Both the position numbers and the translations under genes were made by a program. A model generated the notes under the pieces. It made no database searches, was not told the DNA's origin, and was given only the letters and a program-made list of their open reading frames with translations. Below, piece by piece: positions 1-9,537 of a stretch of DNA of 64,000 nucleotides. Every line of letters starts with the position of its first letter. The first letter of the stretch is position 1. The stretch is from Lucinisca nassula (lineage: Eukaryota; Mollusca; Bivalvia; Lucinida; Lucinidae): NCBI GenBank assembly GCA_963580285.1, contig OY757017.1, positions 17,501,003 through 17,565,002 on the forward strand, written 5' to 3'.

Positions 1-175
1 AGCTACCTACCTACCTACTTAGCTACATTCCTACCTACCTATCAATACACCTATCTCATATCGATATACGTACGTACATACTCTATCTACCTGTACCCAC
101 CGAGCCACGAAGCCACCAGATTATTTCCCTACCTATGTACCTACCTGCCTACCTAGCTACCATGCAGTCCATCTA
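1..175. repeat. CTAC/CCTA tetranucleotide microsatellite
   Basis: Imperfect runs of CCTA. The tract resumes at 512-660 and 921-960, so SINE-A copies and an hpMITE-1 appear to have inserted into one ancestral microsatellite. Confidence 0.9.
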
Positions 176-205
176 TTTCTTCGAGCCCCGGTGAGCGGGG
201 CCGGA
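163..205 (-). mobile_element. SINE-A 5' fragment
   Basis: Reverse complement of the SINE-A head (TGCAGTCCATCTATTTCTTC then GAGCCCCGG). Only about 40 bases remain. It lies head-to-head with the fuller copy that follows. Confidence 0.7.
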
Positions 206-225
206 CTGCATACCTACCTGCATAC

Positions 226-511
226 CCCGTCCATCGGGGCTTGGATAAATAGATGGACTGCATGGTGCTTCCACGCAGGGCTGAAACTGACCTCACATGA
301 GTACTGGTAAGCGCTTAGAAGCACAAAGCTTGCCCAGGCAAAGTGGAATGAGTCAGTCCGTCCAAAGCCTGTTGGTTTCATTGGGCGGCAGGGCTGGAGC
401 TGTCATTTCATCTCAATGTCGGGTAAAGGTCCCACAAAATTGGAAGCAACGTCTCCAAAATGACCTAATTAGCGTTGACGGGGACATTAAACCCCCAATT
501 CAAACAAAAAC
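226..511 (+). mobile_element. SINE-A copy
   Basis: SINE-A runs in order: CCATCGGGGCTTG head, TGCATGGTGCTTCCACGCAG, central block GTACTGGTAAGCGCTTAGAAG with TTGCCCAGGCAAAG, TTTCATTGGGCGGCAGGGCT, and tail GTTGACGGGGACATTAAAC followed by CAAA-type bases. CATACC flanks both sides inside the CTAC tract. No clear pol III A or B box is visible in this family's head. Confidence 0.85.
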
Positions 512-663
512 ATACCTGCTTAGTTACATTCCTTCCTACCTATACGTCTGCATACCTTCCTATCGATATACGAGTACGTACGTAATACCTACTTACCTAT
601 ATTCCTGCCTGCTTACCTACCTAACAAAACATACATATCTACGATCCTACCTACGACCTGTAT
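512..663. repeat. CTAC microsatellite, continued
   Basis: Degenerate CTAC repeat between SINE-A and hpMITE-1. It holds an incidental open frame (Tyr/Leu/Ser-rich) that I do not regard as a gene. Confidence 0.8.
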
Positions 664-920
664 AATTTTGATACCCTTAAACCCCACTTTTAGACAGTAA
701 AACTTGGGTTTACAGGGATAGTTATTATTTGTCTTATTTCTGCACAAAAACATAGATTATGGGTACTCGTTAGAACCGACGCTCCGAGGCGGTTATAACG
801 AGTTCCCACAATCTATGTTTTGTGCAGAAATAGGAAAAAATATCAAGATTTTTATTTGAAAAATTTCGTTTTTGGTTGTAAAATTTTGTCAATATATTTG
901 AGTAGGCGTGTTTTCGTGAT
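664..920. mobile_element. hpMITE-1 hairpin element, left end lost
   Basis: Contains the sub-terminal stem (AACCCCACTTTTAGACAGTAA...TTGGGTTTACAGGG), the core palindrome ACTCGTTAGAACCG...GGTTATAACGAGT, and the right terminus GGCGTGTTTTCGTGAT. The left CATYACG terminus is missing. It sits in the CTAC tract. Confidence 0.85.
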
Positions 921-961
921 ATACCTACCTACATGCATACCTCGACTCTATCTACCTGTCG

Positions 962-1262
962 CACCCGCCCATCGGGGCTTCAAGAAATATATGACTGCAT
1001 GATGTCTTCGCGCAGAGCTGAAACCGACCGCACACGAGTACTAGTAAACCGCATAGAGGCTCTAAGCCTGCCCAGGCAAAGCGGTCGGAGTCGGACCGTT
1101 CATGCTTATAAACCCTATAGGTTTCATTGGGCGACAGGGCTTGAGATGTCATTTCATCTCAATGTCGGACAAAAGTCACACAAAAATGAAATCAACGTCC
1201 CCAAAATGACCTGTACCTCGATGACGGGGATGTTAAACCTCAAATCAAGCAAACAAACAAAA
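962..1262 (+). mobile_element. SINE-A copy
   Basis: Near full-length: CGCCCATCGGGGCTTCAAGA head, CGCACACGAGTACTAGTAAA, GCCTGCCCAGGCAAAGCGG, GACGGGGATGTTAAACCTC, tail of CAAAC units. Inserted in the CTAC tract. Confidence 0.88.
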
Positions 1263-1497
1263 AATATCTACCCAACTTCCTACCTATGGGGCACCGTTTT
1301 ACTATTTAATCCGTATTTATAGATATCCATAATTATTTATGGATATCCATAATGAGAATTATGGATATCCATAATTCGAATTACGGATATCCATTCGTAT
1401 TTATGGATACGGGGGCCAGGATGTATATCTGAATCTGCCTGGTACTCCATACATCTCAAGTAGAGTATTATATGGATATATGTTAATACTATATACA

Positions 1498-1670
1498 CAG
1501 TGGAATTCTGCTATTAAGACCACCTAAAATTAAGACTAATTCTGCTGTAAAAAAACCTTATTTAGAAGGATGCAGTTATTCTTTCTTCGTGAATTCTTCA
1601 CACAATGTCCTCTGGTCAGGGACCACCTTTGGAACTGTTCAGAAGTGGTCTTAATATAGGAATTTTACTG
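1498..1670. mobile_element. Pogo-like MITE, type beta
   Basis: Ends CAGTGGAATTCTGCTATTAA and TTAATATAGGAATTTTACTG, with ACCACCT/AGTGGTC-type inner repeats. TA follows the right end. CAGT-type ends with TA duplications are typical of the pogo/Tigger group. It is nested in the GGATATCC element. Relatives lie at 21540-21638 and 32968-33331. Confidence 0.7.
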
Positions 1671-1781
1671 TATAACGACCATGTGCATTTTTCTCCCAAA
1701 AGCATGCACGGATTGCCTGTTTGGATCATTATAATCTTACGTCCGACTTTCAGTGCCCTTAGGTGCGCAGTCCTCATATAG

Positions 1782-2021
1782 GTGATTCCAGAGGGACAGG
1801 ATGCGTTGGCCGGAATTTCCAGATCTTACGGCTGGTTCCGATATTTAACTGCACACATGGCGGGCGTTCAGCGTATGACGTCCGTTGCTTTGGAAGCCTT
1901 ACGGGCTGTAAAGGCTGCACGGCAGAGAGGTCCCTTTGACTGGCCATCATCTCCCAGCGATGATGAAGACCTTAAAATTTTTTACATGAAACAATCACGT
2001 GTCTTAGGGAGAAATCATTAA
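1782..2021 (+). CDS. Unrecognised short open frame inside TIR element
   Basis: Could encode 79 residues with a mixed, protein-like composition: a basic middle (ALRAVKAARQRG) followed by an acidic stretch (SPSDDEDL) and a TAA stop. No family is recognised. It occupies the unique centre of the 1287-2433 element, so it may be a remnant of an element protein, a captured exon, or chance. There is no matching second copy in the window. Confidence 0.15.
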   Translation: MIPEGQDALAGISRSYGWFRYLTAHMAGVQRMTSVALEALRAVKAARQRGPFDWPSSPSDDEDLKIFYMKQSRVLGRNH

Positions 2022-2437
2022 ACCAAAAGGTTTGGCGGTGATTTATGGATATCCATAATTCGAATTATGGATATCCATAAATCGATCTGAATTATGGATA
2101 TCCATAAATCGCTTTATGGATATCCATAATTCGGAATTATGGATATCCATAAATCAGAGGAATAATGGATATCCATAATTCGAATTATATCCATAATTCG
2201 AATTATGGATATCCATAAATCGAATTATTGATATCTATAAATCGATCTGAATTAATGATATCCATATATCGAATTATGGATATCCATAATTCTATTTATG
2301 AATATCCATAATTCGATTTATGGATATCCCTTATTCGGCTGATTTATGGATATCCATAAATCGAATTATGGATATTCTTAATTCGATTTATGGATATCTA
2401 TAAATACGGATTAAATTGTAAAACGGCGCCCCATACC

Positions 2438-2990
2438 TACGAAGGTTGGCCCTCGCCCATCGGGGCTTGAAGAAATAGGTCGGCTGCATGATGCTTCCAC
2501 GCAAAGCTGAAACTGACCGCAAACGAGTACTGGTAAACCCATCACGTGAACAAGTCCGTGAAATGAAGACCCCCCTAAACCCCACTTTATACAGAGAAAA
2601 CTGGGGTTTATGGGGGTAAACATTATTTTCCTTATTACTGCTCCAAGACATAGGTTATGGGTACTCGTTAGAACCGCCTTATTGAGGCAGTTCTAACGAG
2701 TACCTACAACCTATGTTTGGTGTATAAATAAGAAAATTAGCACCAATTTTCATCAGAAAAATTGCCATTTTGGAGATGATAAAAAATGTACTATGTCTCA
2801 CGGGAATGTTATCGTAATGCGCTTTGAGGATATAAGACTGCCCAGGCAAAGCGGTGCGAGTCGGCCCGTCCATGCTTATAAACCCTATTGGTTTCATTGG
2901 GCGATAGGGCTTGAAATGTAATTTCATCCCACAAAATTGGAAGCAACGTCTCCAAAATGACCTATACAGTGTTGACGGGGCCATAGAAAT
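2438..2990 (+). mobile_element. SINE-A split by hpMITE-2
   Basis: The head (CGCCCATCGGGGCTTGAAGA) runs to GTACTGGTAAACC at 2539. The SINE resumes at 2820 with CGCTTTGAGGATATAAG and continues to GTTGACGGGGCCATAG. Joining the two sides restores the SINE consensus (GGTAAACCGCTTAGAGG) with one extra base at most, so the inserted hpMITE-2 made almost no target duplication. Confidence 0.88.
2540..2819. mobile_element. hpMITE-2 inserted in SINE-A
   Basis: Complete: CATCACGTGAACAAGTCCGT at the left and GTTATCGTAATG at the right. The first stem is CCCCACTTTATACAGAGAAA with CTGGGGTTTA. The core is CTCGTTAGAACCGCC...GGCAGTTCTAACGAG. Confidence 0.9.
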
Positions 2991-3208
2991 TCAACGGTAC
3001 ACATTATCACGTGCAAGCTATGGCAGTTGCATGAAAATTGTCTGTAAAAGATCACCTTTGGATGTAAAGAGAAGATCAAAAGTTGAAATTAATACACTCA
3101 ATCTGGTTCAATGTTCAAGAAACATGAGAAAGAAATTAGCATCGCTCACGCACCCAAATAGGATTTGCAGTGCATTTTGAAAGTAGTTTAGGTCGTAGTA
3201 CCAAAGCG

Positions 3209-3560
3209 TTAATCCAAAATCATTAGTCCATAGACAAAATGGCACATATCAATGTTCAGATCAACAGACATGGACTCCAGAAGAGTGTAATCAGGCGTCC
3301 GCGGATAGTAAGCATTACTTGGTAAGCAAGCTTCGCCCACCATGCCCATCGACCCGAACGAAGAAAAGGTGTAACTGCCGAGAAGGGTATGTCCGAGATT
3401 TTGGAAGTCTTCCTTTGGCTTTCCATTGACAAACATATCAGAAATAATTCTGGAAATGGCCACATTGTACGGATCAACAAGATCATGGTGCCTCCCATAG
3501 AACTTCTTGAGTGTTGATACCAGTTTGGTTTTTTGATACCCCTGGCATAACAACCTGGTA
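3209..3560 (-). pseudogene. Possible retroelement protein fragment
   Basis: The minus-strand frame contains LCQGYQKTKLVSTLKKFYGR followed by HHDLVDPYNVAISRIISDMF. I associate the pattern Q-G-Y...L...L-x-K-F-Y-G-R-H..L...Y with the tail after the reverse transcriptase domain in invertebrate LINE-type proteins, from memory and unverified. The upstream end of the frame runs into hpMITE-1 sequence, so the coding part is about 3250-3560. No catalytic motif is present. Confidence 0.35.
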
Positions 3561-3595
3561 GTGAGCACCTGGTAGTGAAAACGTGATTTTCTATA

Positions 3596-3841
3596 CATCA
3601 CAAAAACACGCCTATATGACATTGACCGCCTTGAACCCCACTTTTATATAGTAAAACTGGGGTTTACAGGGATATACCTTATTTTTCGTATTTCTACTCT
3701 AAAATATAGATTGTGGGTACTCGTTAGAACCGCCTCGATGAGGCGGTTCTAACGAGTGCCCACAATCTATATTGTGAGCAGAAATAAGAAAAATATCACA
3801 ATTTTTCATCATAAATTTTCATTTTTTCGGCGATAAAGGTT
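3596..3841. mobile_element. hpMITE-1, right end lost
   Basis: Starts CATCACAAAAACACGCCTAT. It carries AACCCCACTTTTATATAGTA, a full core palindrome GTACTCGTTAGAACCGCCTC...GAGGCGGTTCTAACGAGTGC, and ends in TTTTTCGGCGATAAAGG, before the expected GGCGTGTTTTCGTAATG terminus. Confidence 0.85.
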
Positions 3842-4470
3842 TTCTCACATGCTTCAAATCAGCCTTCGTTTCCCAATCAGCTTGCGGTTCCCAAATGAGA
3901 TGTTATGTTACCTCAAGCCCAACCAACCTAACAAACCGCAAGGGTTTATCTTCATGGACTGTCCGACTCACACCACTATGCCTTGACCCTCTCAGCGGTC
4001 TACCGTCGGTATCGGATTTCGCGGGTAAACGATCACAGTTATACCGAGGTTACAGTGTATATGACATTTTTCATGCAGTTTAATTGTTATTCTCTTAGCC
4101 CAGGTGGAGGCGGGAACTATACTTGTTTTTTCCCGCCTCGTATCGGCTCGGCTCAATATAAGTGAAATAAATTTGAAAGGGTCGAAAAGCCAAAAGACCA
4201 AAACCCAGTTTCCACTCATTTGGAATAAAACCATCTCTGTTAGCGTTAAGAAGATTTTGGCATTAAAGAGTAAGACATTAACATATAAGTCTTGCAGCCG
4301 GACGGGATAGGGCAAGATCTGTGATGAATCTCAATAGGCTGATGGCAACAGGACGGTATGCAAGAGTTCCTCAATCCTGGGTCGGCCCAAATATTATTAA
4401 CTTTTTTTCATGCTCGACTCACATCTGCATAAAAGTGGGGTTTGCTAATAAAACTAGTAGCTGTGATGCC
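3842..4470. other. No gene seen; SINE-C fragment within
   Basis: Mostly unassigned sequence. A SINE-C 3' fragment is visible at about 4130-4195 (ATCGGCTCGGCTCAATATAA, GTGAAATAAATTTGAAAGGG). Open frames here overlap on both strands without protein-like signal. Confidence 0.5.
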
Positions 4471-4521
4471 CCCCCCCCACACACACACACACGCACGCAC
4501 ACGCACACACACACACACACA
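4471..4521. repeat. C-run and (AC)n microsatellite
   Basis: About ten C followed by AC dinucleotides with a few GC interruptions. Confidence 0.95.
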
Positions 4522-4613
4522 GAGGATTAGAAATCTAAATCATGACAACACTGATTTGTCGATTGTCACTGAGAGGTTCCTGCACGGCGATTAGTCTATT
4601 TTATTCAAGTCTT

Positions 4614-4668
4614 TAAGCAAACAGTGTAGACCCTGTGGCGACTGATCTGGGTCTACACTGTTTGCCTA
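4614..4668. repeat. CAAACAGTGTAG hairpin
   Basis: GCAAACAGTGTAGACCC...GGGTCTACACTGTTTGC is a near-perfect inverted repeat. The same hairpin recurs at 36005, 36475, 39938, 41894, 42674, 46500 and 52288. Confidence 0.8.
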
Positions 4669-4866
4669 AACCGTCATATGAGTTCAGATCGATTTTACAG
4701 ATCGCCATTCGTACAAAGCACTCTGACGTTCGAGTGCCGAAAGGAAAAACACGTCTAGAAATAATCGTTACCTGGATTGCACAAACGCTATTTGCGCGGT
4801 AGCCAGTAGTTGTCACGTGTAAATCAACGTTACTTTAGGTCAACTGATAAACAGTCGACCCAAAAA

Positions 4867-5445
4867 TCGGTAAGAAAAAGCAACAGCGCTCAGTCGCCTA
4901 GTGCATAAGAGCGCTGACTCTAAATTATTAGGGACGGGCCTTCGTGACTTGGTGGATAAGAGCGCTGACTCTTAATCATTAGGCCTCTCACCGCCGTGCA
5001 TAACGCAAACACGCCTATTCAAATATATTTGTAAAATCTTACCACAAAAAATGTTGTTGTTGTTTTTTTCAGATAAAATTCCTGATATTTTTCATATTTC
5101 TGCTCAATACATATATTGTGGCTACACGTTAGAACCGCCTCGGCGAGGGCCGAGGCGGTTCTAACGAGTACCCACAATATATATTTCAAAGCAGAAGTAA
5201 GAAAAATAAGGTTTATCCCTGTAAACACCAGTTTTACTATACAAAAGTGGGGTTCAAGGGGGTCAAAATTATATAGGCGTTTTTTTTTTTGTGCTGGGTT
5301 CGAGCCTCGCTTGGGTCACATGTGAGACGGGAAGATGGTGCGGTTCTTCTCCGGGTACTTCGGGTTTTTACCCACCTCTGATTAACGTTCGGCGCGAAAT
5401 AAATGAAGTAAACTTGAAAAGGCCGTAAATTCAAAATACTCGGGA
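4867..5445 (+). mobile_element. SINE-C (tRNA-headed), duplicated head, split by hpMITE-1
   Basis: Two partial tRNA-like heads (GCGCTGACTCTAAATTATTA at about 4909 and GTGGATAAGAGCGCTGACTC at about 4953) precede the insertion. The SINE resumes at about 5296 with GGTTCGAGCCTCGCTTGGGT (B box GGTTCGAGCC) and continues to TTGAAAAGGCCGTAAATTC. GTGC occurs at both junctions. Confidence 0.8.
4999..5290. mobile_element. hpMITE-1 inserted in SINE-C
   Basis: CATAACGCAAACACGCC left end and ATATAGGCG plus T-run right end. The core GTTAGAACCGCCTCGGCGAG...GGCGGTTCTAACGAGTACCC includes a short local duplication of CGAGG. Confidence 0.8.
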
Positions 5446-5662
5446 AAAGCTAGGATAAAAAAAAACACAACCATCTCAAGCCATCGTAGTGTCGTAAATG
5501 CTGCAACCCTTCCCCGGGCAGTCAAACTTTAACCAGGATCGAGGATTGCCGAGAATATCTGACCCAGAACACTGACTCAATAGTTCTTCTCCTTGCGCGG
5601 ATACTGACTGAATTAATAAATTAAATTAGTCAACAATAATTATTGTTTTGCAACCATTATAC

Positions 5663-5975
5663 CGCCCCCGCCCATAGGGGCTTGAAGAAATATATGGGCT
5701 GCATGATGCTTCCACGCAGAGCTGAATCTGGCCCGCACACTAGTACTGGTAAACCGCTTAGAGGATCTAAGCCTGTCCAGGAACCCCGGTGCGAGGTGGA
5801 CCGTCCATGCTAATAAACCCTATTGGTTTCATTGGGCGACAGGGCTTGAGATGTCATTTCATCTCAATGTTGGGTAAAAGTCCCACAAAATTGGAAGCAA
5901 CGTCTCCAAAATGACCTTTACAGTGTTGACGGGGACGTTAAACCTCAAATCAAACAAACAAACAAACAAACAAAG
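5663..5975 (+). mobile_element. SINE-A with target-site duplication
   Basis: A full-length copy with a long CAAA tail, flanked by CAACCATTATAC (5651-5662) and CAATCATTATAC (5976-5987), a 12-bp duplication with one mismatch. This supports retrotransposition as the mobility route of SINE-A. Confidence 0.92.
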
Positions 5976-6003
5976 CAATCATTATACTTGTACATGCAGT
6001 TCA

Positions 6004-6312
6004 AAGCCGGCCTCGGTAGCTCAGTCGGATGCTTGTCCGACTGGTGATCAGGAGGACGCTTGTTCGATACCTGCCTGTGTCGGCAACATTCTTTCGTGGA
6101 GATTGATCATGAACACTTTTCTACGGTCATTCTCTCCCTTCCGCTGATTCAAGAAGGGCAGTTGTCAGTTTCTGGCGAAATAATGTGCACTGTACTGGTT
6201 AACAGCTTACGTATAAGCCTGCCCAGGAAAGTGTGGATAGGTAAACTGACCGGCTCAAAATTTGACCTAAATAGTCTTGAGTGGGCCGTTAAACTCCAAA
6301 ACAAACAAACAA
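6004..6312 (+). mobile_element. SINE-E, full length, tRNA-derived head
   Basis: The head GGCCTCGGTAGCTCAGTCGG carries a good A box (TAGCTCAGTCGG); TGTTCGATACC is the B box. The central block GTACTGGTTAACAGCTTACG with TAAGCCTGCCCAGGAAA resembles SINE-A, and the tail GGGCCGTTAAACTCC is followed by AAAC units. A perfect 12-bp duplication ACATGCAGTTCA flanks it (5992-6003, 6313-6324). Confidence 0.92.
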
Positions 6313-6407
6313 ACATGCAGTTCAGTATCACCACATTGCAGCTAGTGTAAAGTACCGTGTGCAGGCAGTAGAACATCTTCTCGTACTTCATCATAGTGCA
6401 GTGTTTA

Positions 6408-6756
6408 CAGTCGAACTTCGTTGGCTCGAACACCTTTGGGACCACGAAAATCTGTTCGAGACAGGGGTAGTTCGAGCCACTGAGGGCTAATACCAGGGGC
6501 ATAACGACAAACCTTAGGACATCTTTTTCTGGGTTCTATAATGAAAAATGTATGCTGTGTGTACTCATTAGAATCGCCTCATCGAGGCGATTCTAATGAG
6601 TACACACAGCATACATTTGCAAGATAAAAGACGAAAATATCCTAATTTTTACCCTCCCTATTTCAAATGTACAGAAATTCCCTGGGGACCCCAAAACGGG
6701 TTCGACTCAGCCATGGTAAACGAGCCATCGGTGTTCGAGCCATCGAAGTTCTACTG
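6408..6756. mobile_element. Pogo-like MITE, type alpha
   Basis: Ends CAGTCGAACTTCGTTGGCTC and, inverted, GAGCCATCGAAGTTCTACTG; TA lies on the left, TG on the right. The centre is ACTCATTAGAATCGCCTCAT / ATCGAGGCGATTCTAATGAG, a variant of the hpMITE core. The better-flanked sister copy is at 19250-19595 (TA on both sides). Confidence 0.85.
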
Positions 6757-6778
6757 TGTTTTCAATGACTTGTGGATC

Positions 6779-7058
6779 CATTACGATAACATACCCGTGC
6801 GGTATAGTGCAATTTTTACATCTCCAAAATGGCTACTTTTCTGATGAAAAGTCATGATATTTTTCTTATAAATGCCCAAAACATAGGTTGTGGGTGCTCG
6901 TTAGAACCGCCTCATTGAGGCGGTTCTAACGAGTACCCACAACCTATGTCTTGGAGCAGAAATAAGAAAAAATATTGTTTACCCCCGTAAACCCCAGTTT
7001 TCCCTATATAAAGTGGGGTGTAAGGGGGTGTTCATTTCACGGACTTGTTCACGTGATG
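6779..7058. mobile_element. hpMITE-2, complete
   Basis: CATTACGATAACATACCCGT start and GACTTGTTCACGTGATG end. The core CTCGTTAGAACCGCCTCATT/GAGGCGGTTCTAACGAG and the CCCCAGTTTTCCCTATATAA stem are intact. Confidence 0.9.
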
Positions 7059-7165
7059 ACTAATTCTGTCTTCGTATTCTATATTTGGAGTTCTCCTTAT
7101 GCCCGCCAGAGGGCCTCATTGTTGCTTATATTTTCTGTATCGTAATGCCCATAACGCATTTTACT

Positions 7166-7265
7166 TAAACTACGTAGTAAAAGATAAAGATAAAGATAAA
7201 GAAGCTTTATTTACCGTCGCATATTCGAAACAAATAACATAAGCTCTGTAGAGCTTTTATTGCGA
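7166..7265 (-). mobile_element. Retroposon 3' tail fragment
   Basis: Read on the minus strand, a short unit ends in CTTCTTTATCTTTATCTTTA, a hexamer-repeat tail typical of LINE/SINE 3' ends. GAGCTT and AAGCTC form a small inverted repeat. The family is not recognised. Confidence 0.4.
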
Positions 7266-7509
7266 CAAACAAAGTATCCTCTAATAAATACTAACCTGCC
7301 TTGATTTATCTTCCTAGTGTAAACTTTTTGCAATGAAGAAATATCACCTTACCTCGATATTATCATTTATCATTACATGTATTGGAAAAAAATACGCTTT
7401 TCATCTACCAATTCTAACTGTTGGTGACAGGTCTTTACAAAGGTCTTATCTATAACGGTATATTGTAGAACCATTATTGTTTAAATACGTATTTAACGCG
7501 GAAAATAAA

Positions 7510-8330
7510 GCACTTGTCAATATATATCTGCATGCCAAAAATTATCACAATATATCATTGGGTTTCAAAATTTATACTCTGTTAACATTTTGTAAAGAAA
7601 TCGCATTGGCTGAACTATTTATAAAGAAATCTGGTTGTAGACTATTCCTGGTTAGGTCTTGTCAATGTCTACATAGACATGTATCTTCATGCTAAAAATA
7701 TCAAATATTCCTAGCGATTTAAAAGTAATACATCTGTAGTCTGTCTGTGAAAATTTTGCCTCGACAAGGCTGTTTATCAAGATTTCTGGCATTAGACCAT
7801 TTCATTGATTAGGCCATGTCAATATACAACTGCAGGCCAAAACTTATCAAAATATTTCTTGAGGTTTAAAGTTATATGTTCGTAATTATTTTGTAAAAAT
7901 ATATTGCCTCAGTTAGACTATTTATAAAGAAATCTGGCATTAAACGATATCATTGAGTATGCATTGTCAATATATATCAACATGCCAAATATTATAAAAT
8001 TATTCCTAGCGGTTTAGAAGTTATACTTCCGTAATCAGCCCCAATTAGGCTTTTCTATGATTTGACAATCTCATTGGTTACATTTTGTCAATGAGTGAGT
8101 GAGTGTTTGAGTTTTGCGTCCCACCAACATCTAATGTCATACGGTGACAGAGGACCTCGGTTTAAAGGCTCATCCGAAAGTCTGGAAAAGCCCGGGATCG
8201 ATCCTGCGACCCCTGGTTTACAAGGCGAGTAGCGTAACCACTGCACCACGGAGGCTTCTACATTTTGCCAATATCTATCTCAGATTCTATGCCAGAATGA
8301 TCAAAATATTCCTAGCGGTTTAAAAGTTAC
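7510..8330. repeat. Degenerate ~150-bp tandem repeats
   Basis: About five diverged units share TGTCAATATATATC...CATGCCAAA...CAAAATATTCCTAGCGGTTT (about 7515, 7659, 7816, 7964 and 8084/8271). The last unit is split by SINE-B. No coding signal. Confidence 0.65.
8092..8258 (-). mobile_element. SINE-B (tRNA-headed) with target-site duplication
   Basis: On the minus strand it begins GAAGCCTCCGTGGTGCAGTG (A-box region), has GGATCGATCC as the B-box position and ends GACGCAAAACTCAAACACTC plus ACTC units. Flanks TACATTTTGTCAA (8079-8091) and TACATTTTGCCAA (8259-8271) are a 13-bp duplication with one mismatch. Confidence 0.93.
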
Positions 8331-9537
8331 AGCGATTTTCACAAACTGACCCACAGGGTGAATATAGGGCACACTCCGCAAGTCGGCCTCGCCAACTCAG
8401 CTGCGCGTAATTGTAATTGTAATCGTAATTGTAGACACTATAGACTAAGTGTTTAATACGGAAGTACAGGCATTGTGAGTCGTTTACCTTTGATGCCCTT
8501 GTTTGGGTCGACACTGTTACAGGGGTCAAGTACCTATCTTTATCAATAGACACTGAATCAGAGTGTATCTTGTAGAAGAAGGTTAAAGAGGACTGCTCAC
8601 GACGGGCCTCCAGGGACGGCCACTCTAGCTCATTAAGCATGTCACCGACGCTACTTCTATTTCGCCATCGCCTACAGGTCCATCGAGCAGCTGTCCTCTG
8701 CACCTTCTCCACCTGCTGAGTCTGAGTTTTAACATAGGGATGCCAAATGGGTGATGCATATTCAAGTTGAGGGCGAACCAATGTTTTATATGCAACATCC
8801 TTTGTCTGCCTAGGTGCAAAAGTCAAGTTCCGTCTAAGGAATCCTAAAGTCCTAGTTGCTTTAGATGTAATCTCAGAGATATGTTGACCCCAATCAAGAT
8901 CGTCAGTGATGGTGATACCAAGATATTTGGCGGATTGAACATGCTCCGAAATTTACTGGTGAAGAGTATAGTCAAACTTAATTTGCTTGTCCGGAGGGTG
9001 TCGTGACACCCTCATTGAGTGACATTTGGCCACATTGAACTTCATTTGCCAATCGGCCTCCCACTGTGCAAGTTGATCCAGGTCATCTTGTAAAATAAGA
9101 CAGTCAGAAGGAGAATATATGTTCCTATACAGGACACAATCATCAGCAAACAAACGGACCGATGACCTGATACTATCAGGGAGATCATTAACGAAAACCA
9201 ATAAAAGGACCGGTCCAAGGACCGAACCTTGGGGGACTCCAGATAAAACAGGGACTGGATCGGACGCTTGGCCATCAAGTACAACTTGTTGTGAGCGCCC
9301 AGAGAGCCATGAACTAATCCACCTATGTGTGGATCCTCTTATCCCATAGTACTCCAGTTTATGTAATAGCCTTCTGTGAGGTACCTTGTCAAAGGCCTTA
9401 GCGAAGTCCATGATGATCAAGTCGGTCTGTTTGTGGCCACGGTTTATGGCCCCATCCAGATTGCTCACAATGTCATGATAAAATTGACCAAGCTGCGTTT
9501 TGCAAGACCTTTGACCCTTAATTGTCAATTCTAACAC
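8320..9537 (-). pseudogene. LINE reverse transcriptase, truncated, one nonsense codon
   Basis: Reverse transcriptase of a non-LTR retrotransposon, probably of the CR1/L2/Jockey-like group (inference). Counted from 9537, residues 44-50 are motif A (DFAKAFD), 100-109 are GVPQGSVLGP and 130-133 are the catalytic FADD; all key aspartates are present. One TAA at 8953-8955 interrupts the frame, which otherwise stays open in the same phase to 8320. The segment after the stop carries YLGI-type sequence, LVRPQLEYASPIW and QVEKVQRTAARW, the usual region after the polymerase domain. The endonuclease and N-terminal fingers are missing: the copy stops abruptly at the foldback element at 9538. It ends in a TTACAATTACGATTACAATT-type tract. 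Confidence 0.92.

Larger units (their letters stand above)
1287..2433. mobile_element. TIR element with interior of GGATATCC palindromic repeats
   Basis: Begins TGGGGCACCGTTTTACTATT and ends with the inverted form (AAAACGGCGCCCCA), flanked by TA on both sides (1285-1286, 2434-2435). The inner flanks (1320-1410, 2040-2410) are arrays of a ~20 bp self-complementary unit, TATGGATATCCATAATTCGA. The middle (about 1410-2040) is unique and holds a pogo-like MITE and a short open frame. A TA duplication suggests a Tc1/mariner- or PIF-like integrase (inference). Confidence 0.8.
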
